Assembly: GCA_015698045.1 (NCBI GenBank)
Contig: BLAL01000197.1
Location: 310,001-374,000 of the forward strand
Length of the DNA stretch: 64,000 nucleotides
Reading direction: 5' to 3'
Source: Rhizophagus clarus
Lineage: Eukaryota > Glomeromycota > Glomeromycetes > Glomerales > Glomeraceae
The notes under the pieces are model-generated. The model was not told the DNA's origin. It saw nothing but the letters and a program-made list of their open reading frames with translations, and made no database searches. The position numbers were made by a program, and so were the translations under genes. Positions 42,009-54,480 of this stretch are shown piece after piece (position 1 is the stretch's first letter; each line of letters starts with the position of its first letter).

Positions 42009-44888
42009 TTAAAAAATATACGTATTAACAAAATATTCATTTTCACAGTTATTTCTTGGTATAATGTGAACTGATATATCAACCGAATCTAAGTAAACAC
42101 ATGTATATTGATCAGTTAGCCATAATCTTGGACAGTCGTATATGATCTCTTCTTCTTGTACTTCTTCATACCATCGTAACAAAGCAAGATTTACTGGCTC
42201 TTTTAAACCTTTTGCAGAAAATTCCAATAATAAAAGTGCCTAAATTTAATTCAGTTAATAACATGTCATCATGATAAAAATCTTAATAAAAAATTTTAAG
42301 CATATCATACCTTTCCATACCACGCAGTTTCTTCGGAAGAGACTACTACATCACTGAACCATTCATTACCATAAAAGGTTCCTGCTGTTCGGATAATATC
42401 AGTTGATTCAACAGCTACACTAGAATATATTTTAAAATGCCCAGATTCATAATCATATTCTAACTCATTTTCCGTCAAAAACTCTTCAAAACCTGCATGA
42501 AGGTTATCAAACCCTTCTTTATACAGATGATGGATATCGGTGTCTTGTTTTATTTTAGAAACTGTTGTTTCAATTTCAGTAAATTTGAACTCCCATAAAA
42601 GATTTCGAAATCCACTAGATCTCCTTATCGTAGGTTTTTTTTGTTTCAAGGCTAAATATTGACGTCGCACCTATCATATCAAATTTAAATTAATCGATTA
42701 AAATAGATTATGACGAAACAGATCATATAACATTACCGTAGTTAACATTTGTGGAACATAATTTCTTTTATTTGTCATACGATATGGAGTTTTAACGCTC
42801 TTCTTATGCAAAGTTTCATATGTTTCTGTTGACATCCCATTTATCGAACCATAAAGTCAAATTGACGGAATTACATGATAACGAAGCACGTGAAGTTTAG
42901 GTATTTTACAGCGACTTGGAGAATATTCGGCAAATATCGTTACAAATTCTTGACAGAATTCAGTTATTAACGTCTAGTAATAGTAGTAATAAATTTTTAA
43001 AAAACTGAAATTAAATACTAATTAAAGATTTGGTTTAGAATTAATAATTGATATTTACCTCTAATTCTGTTAACTCGGTATCCGTAAATGACTCCTGACG
43101 CAACTTCATATACATTACCAAATATTTATGAAAAATGTTGCACAGTCTCTTACATGGTATTCCACCTTCTTTATAATCATCGTATAAATTATCTATAACG
43201 AAAATAATCACTTTCATTATATTACGATAATCATTGGCAGTAAATTTAGATATATTTTCCAATCTGTTTTTTAATATTATTAAGCCTGGATATCGTGGGA
43301 TTGCGCACAATCTGTGGTCCATATCTTTTACTGCTCTATTGCTGACCTTTCGGTGTAACAATTCACGAGTAAATTCTATGAGATACTTTGTTACTCCAAG
43401 GTCGAGTAAATGCATACGATCTGGAGCAGTCGCCTCATAAATATTAAAATCGTCAAAATCCCAAAAATAATTAAACTCCTTATGAATCAAAAATTCACTT
43501 GCTTGATTTTCACTAATAGCTAGTTTCATCTTTTCTGGAGTTCGTAAATCAATATGAGATAATGCCATATTATTAAGATCTTCGTTATTTATCAAGCAAT
43601 AATAACATGGTCGTTTAGAAGTTGATGGAAGATATGTTGCGGTAAATGCTCCTGCTTCCGCCATATCAGCAAGGATAACCGATAATTTTGGTGTAAATGG
43701 ATGTATTTTATTTTGAACAACTAAATACATGTCATTTTGATTCATTATCGGCGATAATAATATTCGGAGACATCTCTGAAAAACGAGTCTCTGTAATCTT
43801 CGGAAAGACTCAGAATTCCTTGTAGTATTATCTTTTGCTTTCAATTTTGGCAAATAACCAACAAGTACTTTAGCGTTAGGTTTATTTCGCTGCCAATTTG
43901 GTATATTTCCGAGTGAAATATATATAGGATGTTCAGAAGTTTTGCCCAGATGATCACAAGTTGTGGAATCGGCATAGATTATTATCGATAATAATTTGTT
44001 ATCGACAGGAATTTTATTTTCCGTGATATACCATCAATTACTTTCGAATTGTTCACCATAAGTCTTAATCAATGTATTGTGATTTTTATACTTAAAAACA
44101 AATTCTTCATTCATTTCGGATTGAAGAAGCAGAACTTTAATTCCATGAATTATCGGTTGATAATAAAAAGAATAATCTTTATCCTGGAATTTCGTGATAA
44201 GGACTTTTTTGAATTTCATATAAGGAAATTCGTTAACATCAAGAAATCTACGACCTTCCTTAGTATTTATTGGTAATGGGTTTTTTTCGGCCTCTTGTCT
44301 GCTTTTATTGATTAACTTAATTATCCTATCACCGCAAGAATTAGATAATTGATATTCCATAACAATTTCCATGAATTCACGATAAATGTCGTTCGGCCAT
44401 TCAGTGTTAGGTGGATATGTTTTGTCTCTTATTGCATCATCTAGTGTGGTCCCACAAAAATCTTCAGCATCGATAGATAACGAGTATGTTAAGTCAACTT
44501 CATTATCCTCATTATCGTCGTCATCAAATTCACCACTTTTCTCATCCGACTCATCGTTGTCATCAAATTCCCCACTTTCCTCATCCGACTCTTCAGAAAT
44601 TTGTAAATTTTCATGAGATTCTACGGGTTGTTCTAATGTTATTTTCGATTCAGATTCGTCATCTTTCATTGAAAGATCATCATCCCAGAGACCGGATTCT
44701 TCATGATATGGCACTTTTGATACTTCTTTATCATCATCATCCCAGAGATCAGGTTCTTCGTGTGGCATGTTTGATTGAAAGGTTACTTCTTCATCTTCGT
44801 CAATATATTGATGCTTGTCTGAAATATGTCGTTTTAATGCATAAGTTGACGAAAAAGTACATGAACAATATGAACATTTATAGGTCAT
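42009..44888 (-). pseudogene. Plavaka/KDZ-like transposase, four exons, two TGA stops
   Basis: My model has exons 44888-43059, 42973-42737, 42670-42311 and 42239-42009, all with GT-AG introns in phase 0, giving 886 codons. It starts at MTYKCSYC with a C2H2 finger (CSYCSC...H...H). An acidic linker follows, then the transposase core: IIIYADSTTCDHLGKTSEHP, PIYISLGNIPN, KVLVGYLP, APDRMHLLDLGVTKYLI (near residue 490) and LYGSINGMSTETYETLHK. The C-terminal domain ends RNNCENEYFVNTYIF. Two in-frame TGA codons (44036-44034, 42859-42857) interrupt it. The second falls where relatives I remember have an Arg or Lys, so CGA to TGA is likely. The enzyme would cut and paste the element. Confidence 0.85.
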
Positions 44889-44954
44889 TTTCAGTGATTT
44901 TAGCGATAGTGAACGGAACCAAATTTTATGAAAGTGAATTTGTTGCCTGAACAA

Positions 44955-45977
44955 AACTAGTAAAAACGGAATTTATTGCCTGAACAAAACCAAAAAACGA
45001 TGTAATATATATATTTCATTATTTCAGCTTTACTAGTAGTAGACGACGATCAGTTTTATTAGTAAACAATACAGATATTTTTAGACTTTTCTTAATTGTA
45101 TTGTTGATCTATTTAATTTTTGAGTACAACAATTAAATATGCATCGTTATATCTCGATTAATTGTATTGTTTTGTATTGTTAAATTTTCAAATAATTTAT
45201 TTAATTTTGAGTAATTAAAAGAGATCGATACCATTTACTACTATGATTGGATATTTTCAGTTAACTAATGTGCATTGTTACTGTATCCCTCGAATTTATT
45301 TACAAATAATTAATATGCATCGTTATCCCTCGAATTTATTTACAATTAACTAATATACATTGTTATCCCTCGAATTTATTTAATTTTAGAGTACAATTAA
45401 CACTAATGTGCATTGTTACCGTATCCCTCGAATTTATTTACAAATAATTAATATGCATCGTTATCCCTCGAATTTATTTACAATTAACTAATATATATTG
45501 TTATCCCTCGAATTTATTTAATTTTAGAGTACAATTAACTAATATGCGTCGTTATCCCTTGTTTAATCCATTTAATTTTGAGTACAATTAACTAATATGC
45601 ATCGTTATAATATTTTAATTATGCATTACAATTAATAACGCGTCGCTATAATAATTTAATTAGTATGCATTATAATTATTTACGCGTCACATCGAGTTTT
45701 ACTGATCTAAATAGTTTATCAAACTTTAGAAAAGTTTATATATAGGATACTTTTCCAACCTTTTTTTTAAACTTTTTTTATCTCTGATTTTACATTCAAA
45801 TCTTCTTCAATCCTTTTTCGTCCGCTTCTTCTTCAATCCTTTTTCATCTGCTTCTTCTTCAATCCTTTTTCGTTCGCTCCTTTTTCCACTTTATACTAAA
45901 TTTTTCTTCGCTCTTCTTTAGTCTAACCATTTATATCTTTCTTTTTTTACTAATTTGTTTCAAACCTTTTTAAAAAA
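44955..45977. repeat. Divergent promoter region with ~45-bp tandem repeat
   Basis: Between the two element genes, 45235-45670 repeats CGTTATCCCTCGAATTTATTT followed by ACAATTAACTAATATGCAT. About nine units are present, some with an extra TTTTAGAGT block. CTTCTTCAATCCTTTTTCGT repeats at 45800-45880 just before the plus-strand gene resemble a pyrimidine-rich leader. Confidence 0.7.
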
Positions 45978-47791
45978 ATGCCAAAAAAACGAAAATATTC
46001 CACTAGAGCTAACAAAGATAAACAGTCTCAGGAATCAAATAACGAATATAATAATGAACAAGAAGGCCCAAGAAAAATCGTAAAGCGGAAAGATACTTCG
46101 CAAGCTAAAGAGCCTGCTAAAGAATCAGATACTATTAGTTCACAAGCTAAAGAGACAGCCAAAAAATCAGATACTAGTAACCAGGGATCAGATAGTGATC
46201 AAGAAGAAATGGAAGTAGTAGCGGAATCTTCGCAAACTACACCACTAGCAGAAGGTAATGATCCATATATATTTATTATGATTTGTTAGATATTATGTTA
46301 ATAAACCTTTCATAATCAATCATTTATTTTTTAGATAACACTCGAAGGATAAAGGAATATATTTCTAAACAACTCAAAACATACGGCAGACAATCAAAGC
46401 AAAGTAAGTGATAATTTCCAGACTCGAAAATTGTCGACATTTCATTTCAGTTTACATCTATTACACCTAATACAATTTACTGGGTTAATACATTAATGTC
46501 AGCTGGCGATGAAAATTCCGAAACGCTTGTACCAGAAACAAATAGAGAAAATGTACGGCGCAGTAGGCCGACCACGCCAGCTGTTGAGCATGGAAGAAGC
46601 TCGTCAACTACAACTGCAGAAGAAACACCGGAGATCAATGTCCAACCTCCTAAAAGCAGAAAAAGTTGCGAGGACATGCTTATAAAACAAGGTAGGCAAA
46701 TACGAGCTCTATATGAATTACATAAAGAGACGCTCGAGAAAGTCGGATGGATCCAGAACCAGATTAAGTTGCAAAATGAGAAAAAGAAAAAAATTGACCT
46801 AAGCGAAAAGGTCTTCAATGTAAGTTTCTAACGAAAACCTGGTGCTATTCTCTCTTATACCATCCGTCACCAAATCACAACATAATTGCAATTATTTATT
46901 ATCACACACTAATATAGGAAGGTTATAACTTGGTGTGCAATAAATCCTTTCCGGACAATATGTGGTCTACCTTTGAAAATTTTAAGTTGGAGCTCGAAAA
47001 TTGGCTAAATCAACATCATCCTGATTATCTTCGTGAAGTAGGCTATAGAGAGTGGACGAACGCATTTTCAGAACGCCATCATTCTATGGTAATTATCATT
47101 AATAATCGTAATCATAACTGTTGTGTTTAATTTAAATTTTTCAATTATCATTATGGATTTTTTATTTTCTTTTATAGCTCATGCGAAAAATGAAAGATAT
47201 GAGAGGAGTACACGTTGCAGCAGTGAAAAGCGCTATTTTTAAGGAATTCGGTCTACAATCAATAAGTGGTAATAAACGAAAAAGCCCGCAAGATATAACG
47301 AGCTGGAAAAATTTACCACAAGTTAAAGAGTGTTATAATAAGTTATATGATGATAACGATAATGTAATCGAAAATATAACAAAACTCGCATTTCCCGCAA
47401 TATCTGATACCGACGAGTCATTTCAGAATATCTATATTTATACGTCAGCGATATGCGATATAGTATTGAATCCTAGCTACCCCGACGTAGAGTGCGGGAA
47501 AAAACCTCTAGAACGACGATATCAGAAATTTAAGGTATGTGGCTGTTATTTAAACCAATTTATATAATTTGAAATCTATTCAGTTAGATAAAATTCGAAT
47601 TAATACTTTATTAGGATTTATTCGAAAAAAAAGGAGGTTTTACTATACATGACGCGCAGGAGATATTGAGGGAAGAAGTTCTGGAAATCCCGAAAACAGG
47701 CTCTTTTGAAGAGGAGGAGGAAACAGATGTAATTCTCAGAGGTGATGATACATTAATGACGTTGCATGACGACTTGTTTTATGATGATTAG
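45978..47791 (+). CDS. Second gene of Plavaka-like element, unknown function
   Basis: Six exons fit one continuous frame of 455 residues: 45978-46254, 46335-46403, 46503-46819, 46918-47088, 47178-47534 and 47615-47791. All introns are GT-AG. The N-terminus is basic (MPKKRKYSTRANKDK, a likely nuclear signal), followed by SQAKE...AKESDT repeats and a disordered acidic region. A helical segment (MLIKQGRQIRALYELHKETL) precedes a globular C-terminal part (WLNQHHPDYL...WTNAFSERHH...KMKDMRGVHVAAVKSAIF) and an acidic tail. I recognise no named domain. Being nuclear and paired with the transposase, it could be an accessory DNA-binding or regulatory protein. The frame holds across six exons with no stop, unlike the transposase. 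Confidence 0.7.
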
Positions 47792-48135
47792 CAATTATTC
47801 ATAGGTTGGAAAGTGATGTTTTATTTTAAGGTGGCATACTAATATTTTATAATTAATTATAATTATTATCATTATGAATTTTATTATGAATTTTATTATT
47901 ATAAATAAATAAATAAATTTACGTTAGTAATCGCAATGAATATTTTCAATATTTATCGTTTGAATTTTCTTGATTTTTATCGTATGAAATTTTCTTGACT
48001 TTTATCGTTTAGGCTTAATTCCGATAAGTAATCATCTTTTCTGTATTGATACTACTCGACGAGTCTGATTATTATCGATAGATATCATGTGACCTTTCCA
48101 TCGATATACATCTCTATCGATATTTGTCATTTTAG

Positions 48136-48521
48136 TTACCGTATTCTCCCGATTTTAAGCACCACCCGAATTTAAGCACCATCCCGACTTTTGACCAAAA
48201 TACTTGAAAAACAAAAATAAGCACCACCTCAGATTTTAATTTTTCTTTATTAAATTTCATATTTTATTCAAAATAAACTTTATTTACAATTCATCATTTC
48301 AATTTCTCTTTCATCATGTATCATCGCAATTTCGCAATTATATATATAGAACACGATAAAAAATTATTGGGATACACAAGTACAAAAATTCCGATGTGTA
48401 AAAATGTGAAAAAAAAAGAATTTTAAGTAAAAAAAAATACTTCCGAATTTAGGCACCACCCCCAACTTTAGCCGGAATTTTCCTTCAAAAATGTGGTGCT
48501 TAAAATCGGAAGAATACGGTA
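48136..48521. mobile_element. TA-flanked MITE (Tc1/mariner/pogo-like)
   Basis: This 386-bp element has inverted ends TACCGTATTCTCCCGATTTT, then AAGCACCACC, and the mirror on the right; the ends include a TA. The inner part repeats the AAGCACCACC motif. It has no coding capacity. It lies between two ~80-bp direct repeats of the Plavaka-like right subterminal region (48025-48125 and 48540-48640). Confidence 0.8.
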
Positions 48522-48640
48522 AATTCTGATAATTTGTCATCATTTACCCACATCGATACTACTCGACGAGTCCGATTATTATCGATATATATCATGTGAC
48601 CTATCCATCGATATATATCCCCTAAAAAAATTTCCTGATG

Positions 48641-48900
48641 ATGCATGCAATAAGAAATTCAATATTTTATTTTAGAATGTCTTTAAGTTAATGTTACATA
48701 AACTAAATGATGTTATTTGATGAAAATCATATCACGTATATCATTCGTTTATTTTTCACAATAGTGATCAATTAATATATTGAAATTTTTATTTACTTTA
48801 TTAAAGCTAAAATTATTATTAATGATAACGACATGAGATGTTGCTGACTTAGCCAAGTTTTTAAAAAAATTTGTTGTCACCTGATCACTAATGTTGAGGT
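48641..48900. other. Flank of Plavaka-like element
   Basis: This is about 260 bp of AT-rich unique sequence in which I recognise nothing. Confidence 0.4.
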
Positions 48901-48904
48901 GCAG

Positions 48905-49700
48905 CAACTTTGATCAGGAAAAAGGAAAAGGGAAAATGAAAGAGAAGGGGAAAACTGATAGGGAAAGGAAAAAATGATAGGAAAATAGGAAGGGAAAAAC
49001 GAAAGGGAAGGGGAAAATGAGAGGGAAAGAAAAGGGAAAATAAAGATGAAAGGGAAAGGGAAAAATGAAATGGAAGGGGTAAAATGATAAGGGAAAATGA
49101 AAATGAGAGGGAAAGGGAAAAACTAAATGGAAGGGAAAAACAAACAAGAAAAAAGGGAGAATGAAAATGAAAGAGAAAGGAAAAATGAAAGGGAAAATGA
49201 AAACGAAAGGAAAAGAAAATGATAGGGAAAATAGAAAAGGAGAAAACAATGGAAAGGGAGAAATGAAAGGGAAAGGAGAAACGAAAGGAAAGGAGAAATG
49301 AAAGGAAAGGAAAAATGAAAGGGAAGTGGAAAAGGAAAGGGGAAACGAGAGGGAAGAGGAAAAATGAGAAGGACGGGAAAATGAACGAGAAAGAAAGGAA
49401 AAATGAAAATGAAGAGAAAGGGAAAAATGAGAGGGAAGGGAAAACAAATGAGAAAGAAAGGAAAAATGAAAATGAAAGGGAAGGGAAAAAACAAGAGGGA
49501 AGGGAAAATGAGCGAGAAAGAAAGGAAAAATGAAAACGAAAGGGAAAGGAAAAATGAGAAGGAAGGGGAAAAACGAGAGGGAAGGAAAACGAATGAGAAA
49601 GAAAGGAAAAGTGAAAATGAGAGGGAAGGTGAAAACCAAGAGGGAAAGAGAAAAGGAAGGAAATAATACGAGCGTACCCACCCACTCACCTAAAAGTGAA
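48905..49700. repeat. Purine-strand minisatellite
   Basis: About 800 bp in which the plus strand is almost only A and G, with GGGAAAATGA / GAAAGGGAAGG units. The long Phe/Ser/Pro frames on the minus strand (up to 265 codons in several frames at once) and Lys/Glu/Gly frames on the plus strand are artefacts of the composition. The mirror-repeat purine tract could form triplex DNA. Confidence 0.9.
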
Positions 49701-51629
49701 AGTGAAAAAATAGCGAAATAAAAAAAAAGAAAAGGAAGGAAGGAAATATTGAAGGGAGAGAAGAAAAGAAATACGAGCGTACCTCACCCACCCACCTAAA
49801 AAAAGAGAAAGTGAAAAAAAATAACGAAAATAAATAAATAAAATAAAAGATGAAATAGATTAAAAGATCAGGGTGATTAGAATAATTTTTATTTATGAGT
49901 GGGATAATTAGAATAATTTTTATTTTTATTTTTATTTATGGGTGTCAGTTAGGAACCTAACATGACACGAATTTAAGTAAATTATTTACATGAAGAATAA
50001 AAATTTGAACATACATTAAAATACTAAATTGCAAAAAGAATAATCTACTCAAACCGGTGAACTAAGCAAGGAAAGGTTAACACTAATGTGAAAGTATGAC
50101 ATCGAGTTGAAACCCTTCACAGTCAGTTAATCCTAATCATCACTACCTCTCTTACAGCCAATCCAAAGATCAGGTAAATCGAAGCCCGTACCTCGCAGAT
50201 ATCCTATGACTAACACCACCAGCCCCCAAGATAAGTATATCGGATAATTAGAATAATTAACACACAGATAATCTTTTGTTGGGCGTTTTTTACAAAAGTA
50301 GTTATTTTTATGTCAATCATTTGTCAATTATTTTATTATTAATTTATCAAATTTATTAATTCGAATATATGTACATCATTTCTTAATTTGATATTTACCC
50401 ACATGCAGAATTGCCGCGAAATTAAAAAAATTTCCTTTTTTGTAAAAAAAGGTCTATCAAATCTTATATATATGTTATGTACATGTACATGTACATATAC
50501 AGTACATTAACATTAACATTAACATGTACTGTACAGTACATGTACATGTACATAGACAGTCAATCATAATGGAAACTTTTTGTGCTGAATTTAACTGTGC
50601 TACTAAAGATGAATGTTGATTTGATAGATAATGAATAAATCACATTTTTTAATGTTATGTCAATCAATTTTTGCTCTTGCACAAAACAAAATTTAATATT
50701 TTGACAATATTATTATTTACAATTAAAAACTAATTTATTTAATAAATAACTACTAAATTTGTTATGCACAGGTAAAACAGTTCAACCAATATGATTGGAG
50801 TAAAATTTTCAATTCATACTATTAATATTTAAAATAAGGTGACTGGATGCCGATTTGTCATTATTAGACAGTATGATAGCGCAGCAGATATATATGGACA
50901 AACCTGCCCACAGGGCTGTCCTTAAAAAAAAAAAAAAATTTGCAAGAATTGCGAATTTTTCTTAATTGATAATAAAAAAAATGATTTTAATTATCATTTT
51001 TAATAATAATAATAATAATCATATGTGTCGATCCTTGGAATTAGCTTAAATTAAGAATTTTTAATAAAAAATTAGTAAACAGTGCAAAATACGATTGTGT
51101 TACACATTCATCTTATCAATCTTATGTAGAATAATCGAAAAATAAAAAAATTTTTTACAACTCATACTTAAAAATTAAAATAATAATAACTTTTTATAAC
51201 CCATCAACTATTTTAAGAACCCATCACTTTTTACACCAGTTGCAAATAAAAGTTTTATGAATACAATTGTAGTTATTTGCAGTTGTTAATGGTATTATTT
51301 ATTCTCCAAAAGCTTTTTATTGATGTAAAATAATTAAATAAGGCAGCAAAAATAACTGGGTTTCGTATAAATTTGCCATCATATTTAAAGAATTTTGAAA
51401 ATAAAGAAATAACCAAAATTTTCATTATCTTTTAATAATTTTTAATTTTAAAAATTGTTTTTAAAATATGGAGACAAAGAATCTTCCTTTATATCATTTA
51501 CTGACGATGATTTTAAAATTCATTTAACCGACATTGAAATCTCATGATATTTAAATCCACCAGTACGAAAGCTTTGACTTTTAAATAGATGATCGTTGTT
51601 ACAGAGTCTTGCGAACGCTGCCTTTTTAC
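49701..51629. other. Gene-free AT-rich stretch
   Basis: ACGAGCGTACC...CACCCACCTAAAA occurs twice (49670, 49770). 50040-50250 is a less AT-rich patch without a frame I recognise. 50475-50560 is a palindrome. The remainder is AT-rich with a TAATAATAATAA run near 51000. I recognise no gene. Confidence 0.4.
50475..50560. repeat. ATGTACATGTACAT palindrome
   Basis: ATGTACATGTACATGTACAT on the left is matched by ACATGTACATGTACAT on the right around ACATTAACATTAACATTAAC and ACTGTACAGT. It can form a long hairpin or cruciform. Confidence 0.8.
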
Positions 51630-52240
51630 TAAGGATGGTGCCGCAATTGATTTATCAAATCCGCAATATTGCGGATTTTGGAGTTGAATTGCGGTTAGTG
51701 AACCGCAATTCCGCAATTCACCTGATCGGTTTTGGCAGTTTACCGAACTGATTTAATAAAAAAAATGTTTATACAACGTTTTTTTTAATTAATTTAACGA
51801 AAAAACGTTGCGAAACGTTTTTTCAAAGTATTTTAATTAATAAAAAGCGTTTCGCAACATTTTTTTAATTAATTTAAAGAAAAAACGTTGCAAAACGTTT
51901 TTTCAAAGTATATTTAATTAAAAAAAAACGTTTCGCAACGTTTTTTAATTAATTTAAAGAAAAAACGTTGCGAAACATTTTTTCAAAGTATATTTTAATT
52001 AAAAAAAACGTTTCACAACGTTTTTTTGGATTGCTTTAGCGAAATTGCAATTCCGCAAATGTATCGCAATTCCGCAAATGTGCCGCAATTCCGCAATTAT
52101 TCCGCAATTGAATTGCGGTACTTTGCGGAATTGCGGAATATTTGCGGAATTGCGGATATTTAGGTTTAAAAATCCGCAATGTTCCGCAATACCGTAAATC
52201 GCAATTATTCCGCAATTGCTTATTTGCGGCACCATCCTTA
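51630..52240. mobile_element. hAT-like MITE, copy 2
   Basis: This 611-bp copy is in inverted orientation relative to 5543-6015. It has the same TIR (TAAGGATGGTGCCGC) and 8-bp flanks CTTTTTAC / CTTTCTAC, which differ at one position. It is longer because the AAAAAACGTTGCGAAACG/TTTTTT segment (about 51770-52020) is expanded into several tandem units. The flank mismatch suggests an older insertion than copy 1. Confidence 0.88.
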
Positions 52241-52620
52241 CTTTCTACAAAAACAATATACCTGTATCCCAATAAGCCCAGAGAACTCATCACCTACAAA
52301 AATTAAAAAAGAAGAAACGTTAAAACATTTCTTAAAGTCAATTCCAATATTCTTCCCAAAGAAATAACATACCCGCATCTCAAGGAATTCCATTTGCTGC
52401 AGATAAGTCATATTATGATCGATATACTTTTACATTCGGTAAAACTCGGTAAAACAGAATAGTAAAAGTTATATCATTAGATTCAGAACACCAATGGCCC
52501 TATGATCATTAAATAAAAGGATAATTTTTTTTTAAATACACAATATATGAAAGGCACAGAATGCTTTTATAAAAGTTATTTAACAAATCGTTTTAATAAT
52601 GTCAAAATATTAAATTGTGA
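52241..52620. other. Spacer
   Basis: About 380 bp of AT-rich sequence in which I see no gene or repeat. Confidence 0.35.
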
Positions 52621-54480
52621 AGTCCGGTCGTGCTTTTCGTCTAGCAACACTACAAAAAAGAAAGAAAAAAAATAAATAATTAATTAATTAAAAAAAAAAC
52701 TAACGAAAAACACCACCCCAACCCTCCCTTACCTTAATTGTCCTTAATTCCAAAAGTCCGGTCATGCTTTTCGTCTGGCAACACTACAAAAAAAAAAAAA
52801 TTAATAATTACTTAAAAAAACAACGAAAAACACCTCCCCAACCCTCCCTTACCTTAATTGTCCTTAATTCCAAAAGTCCAGTCATGCTTTTCATCCGGCA
52901 ACACTACAAAAAGAAAAAAAACAAATAAATAATTAATTAATTAAAAAAAATAACGAAAACACCACCCCAACCCTCCCTTACCTTAATTGTCCTTAATTCC
53001 AAAAGTCCAGTCATGCTTTTCGTCCGACAACACTACAAAAAAAGAAAAAAAAAGCAAATAAATAATTAATTAAAAAAAGTAAATAAATAATTAATTAATT
53101 AAACAAAAAACACCACCCAACCCTCCCTTACCTTAATTCCAATAGTCCGGTCATGCTTTTCGTCTGGCAACACTACAAAAAAGAAAAAACAAACAAATAA
53201 ATAATTAATTAATTAAACAAAAAACACCACCCCAACCCTCCCTTACCTTAATTCCAATAGTCCGGTCATGCTTTTCGTCCGGCAACACTACAAAAAAGAA
53301 AAAAAAACAAATAATTAATTAATTAATTAAAAAAAAAACAACAAAAAACACCTCCCCCAACCCTCCCTTACTTTAATTCCAATAGTCCGGTCATGCTTTT
53401 CATCTGACAACACTACAAAAAAGAAAAAACAAACAAAAAAATAATTAATTAATTAAACAAAAACACCACCCCAACCCTCCCTTACCTTAATTCCAATAGT
53501 CCGGTTGTGCTTTTCATCCGGCAACACTACAAAAAAGAAAAAAAAAATAATAATTAATTAATTAAATAAAAAAAAACTAACAAAAAACACCTCCTTATCT
53601 TAATTCCAAAAGTCCGGTCATGTTTTTCGTCTGGCAACACTACAAAAAAGAAAAAAAAAAATAATTAATTAATTAAATAAAAAAACCAACGAAAAACACC
53701 TCCCCCAACCCTCCCTTACCTTAATTCTAAAAGTTCGGTCACGTTTTTCGTCCGGCAACACTACAAAAAAAGAAAATAAATAAATAAATAATTAATTAAT
53801 TAAAAAAAACAACAACGAAAAACACCACCCTAACCCTCTCTTACCTTAATTCCAATAGTCCAGTCATGCTTTTTGTCCGGCAACACTACAAAAAAGAAAA
53901 AAAATAAATAAATAATTAATTAATTAAACAAAAAATACCACCCCAACCCTCCCGTTACCTTAATTCCAATAGTCCGGTCATGCTTTTCGTCTGGTAACAC
54001 TACAAAAAAGAAAAAAAAAACAAATAATTAATTAATTAATTAAAAAAAAACAACAAAAAACACCTCCCCCAACCCTCCCTTACTTTAATTCCAATAGTCT
54101 GATCATGCTTTTCGTCTGACAACACTACAAAAAAGAAAAAACAAACAAAAAAACAATTAATTAATTAAACAAAAAACACCACTCCAACCCTCCCTTACCT
54201 TAATTCCAATAGTCTGGTCTTGCTTTTCGTCCGACAACACTACAAAAAAGAAAAAAAAAATAATAATTAAGTAATTAAATAAAAAAACATCTCTCCCAAC
54301 CCTTCCTTACCTTAATTCCAAAAGTCCGGTCACGTTTTTCGTCTGGTAACACTACAAAAAAGAAAAAAAAAAATAAATAATTAATTAATTAAAAAAAACA
54401 ACAACGAAAAACACCACCCCAACCCTCTCTTATCTTAATTCCAATAGTCCGGTCATACTTTTCATCCGGCAATACTACAA
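52620..54480. repeat. ~115-bp tandem satellite, about 16 units
   Basis: Each unit reads GTCCGGTCATGCTTTTCGTC, then GGCAACACTACAAAAAAGAA, an AATTAATTAATT run, ACACCACCCCAACCCTCCC and TTACCTTAATTCCAA. Units differ by point changes and by the length of the A and AATT runs. No frame runs through them. Confidence 0.92.

Larger units (their letters stand above)
41352..48640. mobile_element. Plavaka/KDZ-like DNA transposon
   Basis: This 7.3-kb element has ends CATCAGGAAATTTTTT and AAAAAAATTTCCTGATG (right end 48640). Subterminal regions on both sides are rich in TATCGATA/GATAATTATC words. It encodes a minus-strand transposase (42009-44888) and a plus-strand gene (45978-47791), transcribed divergently. 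It carries a TA-flanked MITE (48136-48521) near its right end. I found no clear target duplication, so one flank may be rearranged. It is disabled by two TGA codons in the transposase. Confidence 0.8.

Noticed and set aside
48888-49689. Three overlapping minus-strand frames of 188 to 265 codons, rich in Phe/Ser/Pro
   Set aside because: They arise in all phases from the purine-strand minisatellite and have no sequence complexity.
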